From: JBNRMW01 sp050309795
GTDB lineage: Bacteria; Bacillota_I; Bacilli_A; Erysipelotrichales; Erysipelotrichaceae
Length of the DNA: 64,000 nt
Direction: 5' to 3'
Assembly (NCBI GenBank): GCA_050309795.1
Contig: JBNRMW010000016.1
Coordinates: 124,001 to 188,000, forward strand
Part shown: piece by piece, positions 49,931 through 57,976 of the stretch
Layout: each line of letters starts with the position of its first letter
Numbering within the stretch: the stretch's first letter is position 1
The notes under the pieces: generated by a model
Databases searched by the model: none
What the model saw: only the letters and a program-made list of their open reading frames with translations
Told to the model about the DNA's origin: nothing
Position numbers and translations under genes: made by a program

Positions 49931-50569
49931 ATGCACAAAGATTTACAAGGGGTTGTTATGAGCCTAGATGGGGTGCTCTTTAACAGCTATCCCCTCCTTA
50001 AACAAACCTATAACACCCTGTTACAACAAAACCAAATTGAACCAAACGACTACTTTTATGAGCTGTATCTTGACGCAGGGTTACATCAAATGGAGCGTTC
50101 GTTTTTTCATTTTCATCAATATCAACCACACCAACAAGCGCTACGTATGGCCTATGTCCAACAGCTTGTGGACTTGGATATTAACTCCTCAGCACTTTTG
50201 ATTTTAGAGAAAGCACAAGCCAAGGGCTATAAGATTGGTTTCACTAGTGGGTTATCCCGTCAAGAAGCAACGGTATTGATTGCGAAACTGCCGGACTGGC
50301 TACAGAGAGTTCCTATCGTTTACTATAACGAAGTCATTGAGGGGAAACCAGAGAAAAGCACAAACATCAAATTAAGCCGTTTAATGGGCATTAGTGAATA
50401 CACCATTGCCAGCATTGATGCAAGTTTGAATGGCGTTTTAGGAGCATACATGGCCAATATGAGGCCCATTTATGTGGAACTGTTTACCTTGAGAACCTTG
50501 AAAGTTCAAAAATATTCCCAACGCCAAGTCGAAACCTTGGAAGACGTTATGAACGTATTACACCTATAA
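49931..50569 (+). CDS. HAD-superfamily-like protein without the catalytic nucleophile
   Basis: 212 aa with a HAD phosphatase layout: motif I VVMSLDGVLFNS (about 8-19), a helical cap, motif II GFTSGLS, motif III lysine in EGKPEKST and motif IV ASIDASLNGVLGAY. In motif I the nucleophilic Asp of D-x-D is Ser11; the second Asp (13) is kept, so phosphoryl transfer is unlikely. A second ATG at 49958 (M10) follows AAGGGG and would remove the first beta strand. The function is unknown; it differs from YqeG, which precedes yqeH in B. subtilis. Confidence 0.7.
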   Translation: MHKDLQGVVMSLDGVLFNSYPLLKQTYNTLLQQNQIEPNDYFYELYLDAGLHQMERSFFHFHQYQPHQQALRMAYVQQLVDLDINSSALLILEKAQAKGYKIGFTSGLSRQEATVLIAKLPDWLQRVPIVYYNEVIEGKPEKSTNIKLSRLMGISEYTIASIDASLNGVLGAYMANMRPIYVELFTLRTLKVQKYSQRQVETLEDVMNVLHL

Positions 50570-53047
50570 ATCTAATGAAACCTGTGTAGAACCTGCTTTA
50601 CTAGGTTCTTTTTTTTGTTCGTTGTAAGCGGGTAAACGCAAGATTGAGTGCGCACGGGTATACTGTTGTGCCCCTAGACTACTATAGGTTTGACTAAAGT
50701 CCATAATCCGGACATCTTTGAATTGAAGCGGTTCCATTTTATCGTCATAATACGGTAGTTGATCGGATGCCTTGCCCGTATATAGTTGGTCGATGACAAT
50801 ATTTCGCGATTTAATGCGCTTGGCAACCAGATTCCCGCGTACAGGACGGCCCATCGGCTCTAAGAGGCGTTCATTGAAGCGCTTCACCTCAAAATCTTTG
50901 GTAATGACCACGATATCTTGATCCGCAACTAAGGCCCGACCAGCAACGATATAATCGCCTTGGGTTAAGTTCATCGCATTGACACCCGAAGCATTAAGCC
51001 CTTGAGCCGAAACAAGTGCTTCATCGAAGCGGGTAATATAACCCTGGCTTGTAATCAAGACAATATCTTGCTGAGGTAATATGGTAAAACTGGCGACGAG
51101 TTCGTCTCCTTGCGCAAGATTCATGGCTTTAAACATTTTATTGTTTCGGATAACTTCAAATTCTTTGATGGTCGTTTTCTTAATTTTGCCTTTTTTACTA
51201 ACCATGACCAACCAAGCGTCCGTATCGAGGGTGGAATTACTGTAGACTTGGAGAATTTCATCTTCTGCGCTCATTTTGAGCAAGGCTGAAGCATGAAATC
51301 CCACCTCTTTCCAGCGAGCTTCTGGAATTTCATGACCGGAAAGAATGCCGTATTGCCCCTTTTTGGTCATAAAGATAATCCGATCTTTTGTGTTTACACT
51401 CCCTTGACCAACGATAAAGTCCTGCTCACGAACCGTTGATAAAACAGCATTTGAAGCGGTATAAGAACGCATACTCGAGCGTTTTAAATACCCTTGTTGG
51501 GAAAAACTAATCATGACTTCTTCGGCAGCAATCAAATCCGCTGGATCATAAGAAACTTCTTCAATTTCTGCTTCGATTTTAGTTTTACGTGGTTGATCGT
51601 ATTGTTGTTTGAGATTTTTAAATTCTGTTATCATCAAATTTGTTAAGAGTGCTGGTTCTTTTAAAATCATTTCTAGATTTTCAATTTCATTTAATAATTG
51701 AGCAAACTCTTCACGTAATTCAACAATATCGGTATTTGATAATCGATAAAGTCGCAAGGAAACAATCGCCTCAGCTTGAAGCTCCGTAAATTCAAAACGT
51801 TCTTGAAGATTACGTTTGGAATCCGCTTTGTCTTTGGATTGGCGAATAAGGGCGATGATTTCATCCAAATGAGAGATTGCCCGCATTAACCCTTCTAAAA
51901 TGTGGGCGCGATCTTGAGCTTTTCTAAGCCGATAGGACGTTCTTTTCGTAATCACGTCCCGTCGGAAATCAATAAAGGCATCGAGTATTTCAATCACACC
52001 CATTTGTTTAGGTCGTAGATTTGAAATGGCCACAATATTTGCTGATAAGTTCGTTTGAAGGGCTGTTTCTTTATATAACACATTCAAAATTAGGTCCATA
52101 TCGGCATCTTTGCGCACATCAATCACAATCCGTAAACCGTTACGGTCGGATTCATCGCGAACATCCAAAATATCAGTGAGTTGAGACAAGCGAACGGTTG
52201 TAAGCTGTTCAACTAAAGTGGATTTTACAACCTCAAATGGAATTTCTGTAACAATGATTTGTTGAAGACGGGAAGTACTCGTGACTTCAAGCTTCGCTCG
52301 AATAACGACCTTTCCAGTTCCTGTTTTTAATATGTCTAAGATATTTTTTTTGCCTAGAACAATTCCCCCTGTTGGGAAATCTGGGCCCTGAATTATATGA
52401 TAAATATCTTCAGGACTTGCTTGTGGAAACTGAGTCCGATAAATCGTCGCATCCATGATTTCATTGAAATTAAAAGGTGGGATTTTCGTTGCAAAACCGG
52501 TGGAAATACCGCTGGCTCCATTGACTAAAAGTTGACAAAATTGGGCAGGTAAAACCACTGGTTCTAATTCTGTATCTGAATAATTTAACGTAAAATCAAC
52601 GGTATCTTCATCGATGTCGCAAAGCATTTCACGAGAAACCGGTTGTAAACGACATTCGGTATACCGCATAGCTGCTGGTGGATCGTTATCAATCGACCCA
52701 TTGTTCCCTTGCATATCAATTAAAGGAACATTCATTTTCCAATCTTGAGAAAGACGGACCATCGCATCATATACCGAAGAATCCCCATGTGGATGGTAAT
52801 TACCAATAATTAAACCCACGGTCTTAGCGGACTTACGGTATGGTTTTTCATACACATTGCCATCCTTGTACATCCCATATAAAATGCGTCGTTGAACGGG
52901 CTTTAAGCCATCGCGAACGTCGGGAAGTGCTCGATCTTGAATAATGTATTTCGCATAGCGAGCATAGCGGCTTTCGAAAACATCGGTCAAACTCGTTTCA
53001 ATTGTATTTGAGGTGATGGTTTTTAATGTTCTTTTTTTCTTACTCAT
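50564..53047 (-). CDS. parC: DNA topoisomerase IV subunit A
   Basis: 827 aa. It decatenates daughter chromosomes with ParE. RDGLKPVQRRILYGM and the active tyrosine in AAMRYTECRL are present, followed by a C-terminal beta-pinwheel region with repeated blades (DIVLITSQGYITRF, DIVVITKDFEVKRF). It overlaps parE by four bases. I choose ParC rather than GyrA because of the pairing with a short ParE-type subunit and the lack of a clear GyrA box. Confidence 0.9.
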   Translation of the reverse strand: MSKKKRTLKTITSNTIETSLTDVFESRYARYAKYIIQDRALPDVRDGLKPVQRRILYGMYKDGNVYEKPYRKSAKTVGLIIGNYHPHGDSSVYDAMVRLSQDWKMNVPLIDMQGNNGSIDNDPPAAMRYTECRLQPVSREMLCDIDEDTVDFTLNYSDTELEPVVLPAQFCQLLVNGASGISTGFATKIPPFNFNEIMDATIYRTQFPQASPEDIYHIIQGPDFPTGGIVLGKKNILDILKTGTGKVVIRAKLEVTSTSRLQQIIVTEIPFEVVKSTLVEQLTTVRLSQLTDILDVRDESDRNGLRIVIDVRKDADMDLILNVLYKETALQTNLSANIVAISNLRPKQMGVIEILDAFIDFRRDVITKRTSYRLRKAQDRAHILEGLMRAISHLDEIIALIRQSKDKADSKRNLQERFEFTELQAEAIVSLRLYRLSNTDIVELREEFAQLLNEIENLEMILKEPALLTNLMITEFKNLKQQYDQPRKTKIEAEIEEVSYDPADLIAAEEVMISFSQQGYLKRSSMRSYTASNAVLSTVREQDFIVGQGSVNTKDRIIFMTKKGQYGILSGHEIPEARWKEVGFHASALLKMSAEDEILQVYSNSTLDTDAWLVMVSKKGKIKKTTIKEFEVIRNNKMFKAMNLAQGDELVASFTILPQQDIVLITSQGYITRFDEALVSAQGLNASGVNAMNLTQGDYIVAGRALVADQDIVVITKDFEVKRFNERLLEPMGRPVRGNLVAKRIKSRNIVIDQLYTGKASDQLPYYDDKMEPLQFKDVRIMDFSQTYSSLGAQQYTRAHSILRLPAYNEQKKEPSKAGSTQVSLDL
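50588..50616 (+). terminator. Terminator of the HAD-like gene, antisense within the parC end
   Basis: AGAACCT (50588-50594) and AGGTTCT (50603-50609) with an eight-base loop, followed by eight T on the plus strand. The sequence also encodes the last residues of ParC on the other strand, so both transcripts overlap here. Confidence 0.75.
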
Positions 53048-54954
53048 AATTCCTCGATTCCGTCAAAGTCAATATTTTCTTCAATCCATTCGCGTCGCAA
53101 GCTGGCGTCGTCTTTCATTAGTGTGTTAATGGTTTTCGTGACTTGGTGAGCATCGTCAATGCTTACCTTTAATAGCGTTCGTGTTTCAGGGTTCATCGTC
53201 GTTTCCCAGAGTTGGCTTGCACTCATTTCCCCTAGTCCTTTATAGCGTTGAATATCATAGCGTTTTAGTTTTTGTCGATATTCTTCTAATTCTGTTTCAT
53301 TGTAGCAATAGTGAGAGCTATTGGCATTATAAATTCGATACAGTGGTGGCTGGGCAATATAAATATGTCCATGTTCAAACAACGGGCGCATGAAGCGGTA
53401 GAAAAACGTTAATAAGAGGACCTGTATATGACTACCATCATCATCCGCGTCGGTCATAATGATAATTTTGTCGTAGTTTGATTCACTCACATCAAAATCT
53501 TGTCCAACGCCAGCACCAATGCTGTGAATTATCGTGTTGAGTTCTTCATTCTTGTAGATCCGTTCTTGGTTTGATCGTTCGATATTTAATACTTTTCCCC
53601 GTAAAGGTAAAATCGCTTGGAACGATGAATCTCTTCCTTGTTTAGCACTTCCTCCAGCGGAATCCCCTTCCACTAAAAAGAGTTCGTTAATGCGCGCATT
53701 TTTTGTTTGGGCATTGGCTAATTTACCAGAGAGCACTTTTTCACTATTCTTCTTTGTTTTTCCTTGTCGGGCGTCCGCTCGTGCTTTACGGGCTGCATTA
53801 CGTGCTTCCTGAGCCCGAACGATCTTTTTAATTAAATTGATCGAGAAGTCGCGATTCTCTTCCAAAACGGCGGATAAACGCTCATAGATAAAGCTATCCA
53901 CTAAGTTTCGAGCTTGTGGGGTTCCAAGTTTTTCTTTCGTTTGACCTTCAAATTGTAAAATTGATTCAGGTATTGAAACCGCTAAAATAGCCACCAAGCC
54001 TTCGCGGATATCGGTACCTTCAAAATTTGAATCCTTTTCTTTTAAAATATTATATTTTCGAGCGTAGTCATTGATTGCGCGGGTAATCGCTGTTCGTAAA
54101 CCAATTTCATGACTTCCTCCACCTTTGGTGCGAACCAAATTAACATACGACACAAGGGTTTCTGAATAATCGTCCGTAAACTGCAGGCCACAAGCAATCT
54201 CAATTTCTTCACTTTTTCCTTTAAAAAGAAGTTTTGGTCCAAACGCTTCTTTATCGCTACTTAAGACGTCAATAAATGCAGAAATCCCATCTTCAAATTG
54301 ATAGGTTTCTGATTTTGGGTTCTCCCCTCTCAAATCATGAATTTCGAAAGCAATACCTTCCAGTAAGTAGGCAGATTCTTCCATGCGTCGAGAAATGGTT
54401 TGATAATTGAACACCAAATCACTGAAAATCGTCGCGTCAGGTTTGAAGCGAACTTTTGTTCCCGTTCGATTCGATTTACCGAGCTTTTTTAAAGGGCTAA
54501 CTTGAGTTCCACCTTTTTTAAATAACATTTGAACTTTTTGTTGGTCCCGTTCAACAGTGACTTCCATCCACTCAGATAGAGCGTTAACAACGGAGCCACC
54601 GACACCATGTAAGCCCCCTGCTGTTTTATAACCACCCGCTTGCGAGAATTTCCCACCCGCGTGAAGAACGGTATAAATAACCTTTAACGCATTGTCTCCA
54701 GATTCATGTTTATCAAAAGGCACTCCACGGCCAAAGTCTTCTATTGAAATAATATTATCTTTTTCTAAAGTACAAATAATCCGCTTACCGTAGCCATTCA
54801 TCGCTTCGTCAATCGCATTATCTAATATTTCCCAAACTAAATGATGTAAACCAATAGTATCCGTTGATCCAATATACATCCCTGGTCGTTTTCGGACCGC
54901 TTCTAAACCTTGTAAAATCTGGATACTTGATCCATCGTAATTTGTTTTCGACAA
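53044..54954 (-). CDS. parE: DNA topoisomerase IV subunit B
   Basis: 636 aa ATPase subunit. GHKL motifs EILDNAIDEAM, EDFGRGVPFD and GGLHGVGGSVVNALS, the transducer, and the TOPRIM EGDSAGGSAKQGRD, TDADDDGSHI and YKGLGEMSASQLWETTM segments are seen. The start is TTG with GAGGTG about eight bases upstream. First gene of the parE-parC operon. Confidence 0.92.
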   Translation of the reverse strand: MSKTNYDGSSIQILQGLEAVRKRPGMYIGSTDTIGLHHLVWEILDNAIDEAMNGYGKRIICTLEKDNIISIEDFGRGVPFDKHESGDNALKVIYTVLHAGGKFSQAGGYKTAGGLHGVGGSVVNALSEWMEVTVERDQQKVQMLFKKGGTQVSPLKKLGKSNRTGTKVRFKPDATIFSDLVFNYQTISRRMEESAYLLEGIAFEIHDLRGENPKSETYQFEDGISAFIDVLSSDKEAFGPKLLFKGKSEEIEIACGLQFTDDYSETLVSYVNLVRTKGGGSHEIGLRTAITRAINDYARKYNILKEKDSNFEGTDIREGLVAILAVSIPESILQFEGQTKEKLGTPQARNLVDSFIYERLSAVLEENRDFSINLIKKIVRAQEARNAARKARADARQGKTKKNSEKVLSGKLANAQTKNARINELFLVEGDSAGGSAKQGRDSSFQAILPLRGKVLNIERSNQERIYKNEELNTIIHSIGAGVGQDFDVSESNYDKIIIMTDADDDGSHIQVLLLTFFYRFMRPLFEHGHIYIAQPPLYRIYNANSSHYCYNETELEEYRQKLKRYDIQRYKGLGEMSASQLWETTMNPETRTLLKVSIDDAHQVTKTINTLMKDDASLRREWIEENIDFDGIEEL

Positions 54955-54978
54955 GCAATAACACCTCTTTCAGTCTTT

Positions 54979-54987
54979 ATTATAGCA
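54979..54987 (-). promoter_or_regulatory. Extended -10 promoter of parE-parC
   Basis: Minus strand TGC-TATAAT about 25 bases before the TTG start codon. Upstream is AT-rich with no good -35. Confidence 0.6.
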
Positions 54988-55027
54988 AAATTAATTCAAT
55001 CTAAAAAAAGCAATTTCATAGAAATTA

Positions 55028-55036
55028 TGCTAGAAT
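55028..55036 (+). promoter_or_regulatory. Extended -10 promoter of plsY
   Basis: TGC-TAGAAT about 18 bases before the plsY ATG, back to back with the parE promoter in a 100-base divergent region. No clear -35. Confidence 0.5.
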
Positions 55037-55054
55037 GACCTAGAGGTAATTACT

Positions 55055-55708
55055 ATGAACTATTTTAACTTATTTTTAGCCATTGTGGCTGGTTATTTAT
55101 TTGGTTCGATTCCATTTGCGCTAGTTGTTGGTAAGATCTTTTACAAAACCGACATTCGCGAATACGGGTCGGGAAATCTCGGTGGAACCAATACCTTAAG
55201 AGTCTTGGGTAAAACCGCTGGTATCACGGTCACCATCTTAGATGTACTCAAAGGATTTATTGCGATGTTGGTCTTTTCTATCCTACAAAGCGACCCTACC
55301 ATCACTTTGGTTGCGGGCTTTGCTACAAGCATCGGTCATGCGTTTCCAATTTTCGCTCAATTTAAAGGTGGTAAAGCCGTAAGTACTTATTTTGGTTTCT
55401 TGCTGGGAATTGCGGTCTTTATTCAAAAAAGCCCTTGGTTGTTTTTGTTAGCTGTTGTGGTTTTCTTTAGTTTGGCCTTTATCACGCGCTATGTCTCCCT
55501 ATCGTCGATGGTTGCCACCTCGATAGCATCGCTCGCATCATTTGTGATGATGTCCAATCGATTAGCTTCCAGTATGTTGGTTGTGATTGCGCTATTTATT
55601 ATTTATCGCCATCGCGAAAATATTAAACGCTTGTTAGCTGGTACCGAAAATAAAGTTAGTGCTGCCAAGAAAGCGCCTCAAAGCGACACATCCAAATTGA
55701 AAAACTGA
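55055..55708 (+). CDS. plsY: Acyl-phosphate glycerol-3-phosphate acyltransferase PlsY
   Basis: 217-aa membrane acyltransferase starting phospholipid synthesis from acyl phosphate. Conserved loops GSIPFALVVGK, GSGNLGGTNTLRVLGK and GHAFPIFAQFKGGKAVSTYFG are complete. AGAGGTAA precedes the ATG. Its last 31 bases overlap the convergent lipoprotein gene. Hydrophilic tail of about 25 residues. Confidence 0.95.
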   Translation: MNYFNLFLAIVAGYLFGSIPFALVVGKIFYKTDIREYGSGNLGGTNTLRVLGKTAGITVTILDVLKGFIAMLVFSILQSDPTITLVAGFATSIGHAFPIFAQFKGGKAVSTYFGFLLGIAVFIQKSPWLFLLAVVVFFSLAFITRYVSLSSMVATSIASLASFVMMSNRLASSMLVVIALFIIYRHRENIKRLLAGTENKVSAAKKAPQSDTSKLKN

Positions 55709-56178
55709 CGGATACTTTGGTTGGACTCCAGCGTATCAAACTGTACATAAATCTTTAAATTAATTGCCGAGTTAGAAATAACTCGGTTTAAATTTATCCC
55801 TTTCACATACCCTTGATTCAATTGAACTTGATACGGTAGCATATGAACCGTCGATCCAAGAATACCGACATTTGGCATCATATCTTTTTGGACTTCATAA
55901 ATCGTGTTATTTTCAACAACCATGACCAAAATATTACGCATTTCAACACGGGGATTATCAATAAAAATATCATAGCGAAAACCTTCATCCATGGCGGTCA
56001 ATTGTGCGGAAAGGTCAAAATACTGTGAGGACGATTGATACGCGGTTGCCGATAAAGTGATGTTGTAATAGCTGCGATAGTTTTGATACTCTTCACTGGT
56101 TATGGAGTTCTCGTAGTTTAAATTGCTTTGACAACTAGTAACGAACAAAATTAAGAGGAAATAAACGATTTTTTTCAT
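55678..56178 (-). CDS. Uncharacterised lipoprotein
   Basis: 166 aa: MKKIVYFLLILFVTSC is a lipoprotein signal with cysteine at about residue 16, followed by an extracytoplasmic beta-rich domain that I do not recognise. It converges on plsY. The ATG lies only six bases after TATAAT, so the transcript may be leaderless; a four-G run within that gap is all that resembles an SD. The function is unknown. Confidence 0.75.
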   Translation of the reverse strand: MKKIVYFLLILFVTSCQSNLNYENSITSEEYQNYRSYYNITLSATAYQSSSQYFDLSAQLTAMDEGFRYDIFIDNPRVEMRNILVMVVENNTIYEVQKDMMPNVGILGSTVHMLPYQVQLNQGYVKGINLNRVISNSAINLKIYVQFDTLESNQSIRQFFNLDVSL

Positions 56179-56184
56179 AGCCCC

Positions 56185-56193
56185 ATTATACCA
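56185..56193 (-). promoter_or_regulatory. Extended -10 promoter of the lipoprotein gene, possibly leaderless
   Basis: Minus strand TGG-TATAAT; only GGGGCT separates the -10 from the ATG at 56178, which puts the predicted transcription start at the A of the start codon. Confidence 0.6.
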
Positions 56194-56209
56194 TTTAAGC
56201 CCCGTTTTC

Positions 56210-56218
56210 TGATATAAT
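56210..56218 (+). promoter_or_regulatory. Extended -10 promoter of the small membrane-protein gene
   Basis: TGA-TATAAT lies 19 bases before the ATG at 56238, with GAGGTGAT in between. No convincing -35. Confidence 0.5.
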
Positions 56219-56237
56219 TTTCAACAGAGGTGATTCT

Positions 56238-56402
56238 ATGAGTTCAAAACGTAAATTTGGAATGGTCGTACTCGGTGCTGGCCTTGTCCTGTTGATTAAA
56301 GACTACTTCCCAGGGGTGATCCAATCATTTCTTAACTTTATTACCCTACCAGTTTTATTGATTGGTGTGGGCTTATATCTAATTTTGACATCAGAAAAAT
56401 AG
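56238..56402 (+). CDS. Small two-helix membrane protein (54 aa)
   Basis: A short gene with a good SD (GAGGTGAT) and an extended -10. The product starts MSSKRKFGMVVLGAGLVLLI, with two hydrophobic stretches (about 8-21 and 33-50) joined by KDYFPGVIQ. The pattern resembles LiaI/LiaF-type membrane repeats found in envelope-stress proteins, but it is too short to assign. A terminator follows at once, so it is a complete one-gene unit. Confidence 0.75.
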   Translation: MSSKRKFGMVVLGAGLVLLIKDYFPGVIQSFLNFITLPVLLIGVGLYLILTSEK

Positions 56403-56421
56403 GACTCCGTTATGGAGTCCT
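56401..56421. terminator. Terminator shared by the small membrane gene and tyrS
   Basis: AGGACTCC (56401-56408) and GGAGTCCT (56414-56421) with a five-base loop. T-rich sequence follows on both strands (TTACTTATTT plus, ATTTTT minus). It abuts the tyrS stop. Confidence 0.78.
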
Positions 56422-57675
56422 TTACTTATTTAATTCAACTAATAAATAGTTTTTCTTTCCCCGTCGGACAATGAAAATACTTTTATCAATCGCTTCCGAT
56501 TCCGTGAATACATAATTAAAATCGGTTACTTTCGTACCATTTACAGAAATGCTGTTTTGTTTGAGAAGTGTTCGCGCTTCACTCTTACTTTTAACAAAGT
56601 CACTTTGGACTAAGGTATCGATTAGCAATTCATTCGGCTGGATCACCACTGCTGGTGCGCCTTCTAGAGCCATTTTAATTTCATGGGCAGGTAATGATTC
56701 TAAAGCCCCACTGAAATACGTTTCCGTTATTTTTAGTGCTTGATCTAAAGCGTCTTGATCAAAGACGAGTTTAGTCAATTCGGCCGCTAATTCTTTTTGA
56801 GCAAAACGCCGATGTGGCGCTTGGCGATGTTCTTGGAAAATTTGTTCAAGCTGATCAACTGGTTTTAAAGAAAGTCGTTTTGAAAAGTCTTCAATGTCTT
56901 CATCCGCAACATTAATCCAAAATTGATAGAAGGAATACGCGGATTGTCGCTGAGGATCGAGCCAAATATTCCCGCCTTCCGATTTCCCAAATTTGGAACC
57001 GTCAGATTTGGTAATTAATGGCGAGGTTATACCGAAAACTTGATGTTGGTGACCGTGCATCTTACGAATGAGTTCCGAACCAGAGACTAAGTTACCCCAT
57101 TGGTCACTACCGCCAATTTGAACTTTACACTGGTGATCTTCATACAATTTTAGCCAGTCAATGGCTTGTAAAATCGTATAGGAAAATTCCGTAAAAGAAA
57201 TGCCAGTTTCTAATCGTGATGCCACTGTTTCTTTAGCCAACATCGTATTCAGATTAAAGAATTTACCATAATCGCGCAAGAGTTCAAGCATACTTATTTG
57301 AGAAAGCCAGTCGTAGTTGTTCAAGACTTTAATTGGATAGTGATTAACCTCTAAAACATGTTCCACTTGTTTTTTAATCCCTTGAACATTTTTTTCAATT
57401 TCTTCTAAACTCTGTAAAACGCGTTCACTCGACTTTCCGGATGGATCGCCAACCGAGCCCGTGGCTCCACCAATCAAGGCAATGGGTAGATGGCCTTCGA
57501 GTTGATACCGCTTGAGCAAAATCAATTGCTGCAAATGACCAATATGCAAGGAATCTGCAGTCGGATCAAAACCACAATACACGGTTGTGGGTTGTTTGAG
57601 CTGTTCTAATAAACCTGCTTCATCGGTCACATCTTTTACAAGTCCGCGCCATTTTAATTCATCAATAAAATTCAT
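56422..57675 (-). CDS. tyrS: Tyrosyl-tRNA synthetase
   Basis: 417 aa, TyrRS1 type. The HIGH motif appears as HIGHLQQL, the KMSKS loop as KFGKSEGG, with the tyrosine pocket YCGFDPTADSLHIGH and QIGGSDQWGNL. A C-terminal S4 domain (TLLKQNSISVNGTKV) binds tRNA. Expression is controlled by an upstream T-box. GAGGAGAT precedes the ATG. Confidence 0.96.
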   Translation of the reverse strand: MNFIDELKWRGLVKDVTDEAGLLEQLKQPTTVYCGFDPTADSLHIGHLQQLILLKRYQLEGHLPIALIGGATGSVGDPSGKSSERVLQSLEEIEKNVQGIKKQVEHVLEVNHYPIKVLNNYDWLSQISMLELLRDYGKFFNLNTMLAKETVASRLETGISFTEFSYTILQAIDWLKLYEDHQCKVQIGGSDQWGNLVSGSELIRKMHGHQHQVFGITSPLITKSDGSKFGKSEGGNIWLDPQRQSAYSFYQFWINVADEDIEDFSKRLSLKPVDQLEQIFQEHRQAPHRRFAQKELAAELTKLVFDQDALDQALKITETYFSGALESLPAHEIKMALEGAPAVVIQPNELLIDTLVQSDFVKSKSEARTLLKQNSISVNGTKVTDFNYVFTESEAIDKSIFIVRRGKKNYLLVELNK

Positions 57676-57691
57676 TGTCTATCTCCTCGTA

Positions 57692-57880
57692 TAAAAAAAC
57701 GCCCTTCCAAGGACGCATTTGCGTGGTACCACCTTAGTTTGTACTCAACTATGTTATCGCCATCCACGTCTATTTTCATAGAATGCTCCAAGCTGTACTT
57801 TTGAAGGACGTCCCATTCTTTTCACCAAGCAGAATGTCTCTAGAGAACGTGATTCTTCAAAACCGGTCTTTTCTTTGCAG
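57692..57880 (-). promoter_or_regulatory. T-box leader controlling tyrS
   Basis: The minus strand contains the T-box antiterminator core AAGGTGGTACCACG (57722-57735) that pairs with uncharged tRNA NCCA ends. A terminator CGTCCTT/AAGGGCG with seven T follows at 57692-57714. In the 5' part TTTTGAAG can pair with CTTCAAAA, directly after which a TAC (57795-57797) is the likely specifier for tRNA-Tyr. The leader is about 190 nt with a short-looking stem I. Uncharged tRNA-Tyr should permit read-through into tyrS. Confidence 0.9.
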
Positions 57881-57884
57881 TAAA

Positions 57885-57913
57885 AATATAACACAAACAA
57901 AAAAGCTTTGCAA
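57885..57913 (-). promoter_or_regulatory. Promoter of the tyrS T-box transcript
   Basis: Minus strand TTGCAA, 17 bases, TATATT, just before the T-box leader and just after the lacI terminator. Confidence 0.72.
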
Positions 57914-57916
57914 ATA

Positions 57917-57947
57917 TAAAAAGGAAATGATTTTGTACATCATTTCC
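57917..57947 (-). terminator. Intrinsic terminator after the LacI-family gene
   Basis: GGAAATGAT (57923-57931) and ATCATTTCC (57939-57947) form a nine-base stem with a seven-base loop, followed on the minus strand by TTTTT. Confidence 0.88.
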
Positions 57948-57976
57948 TCCTTTTCAAAGCTATAATAACAAACTCT

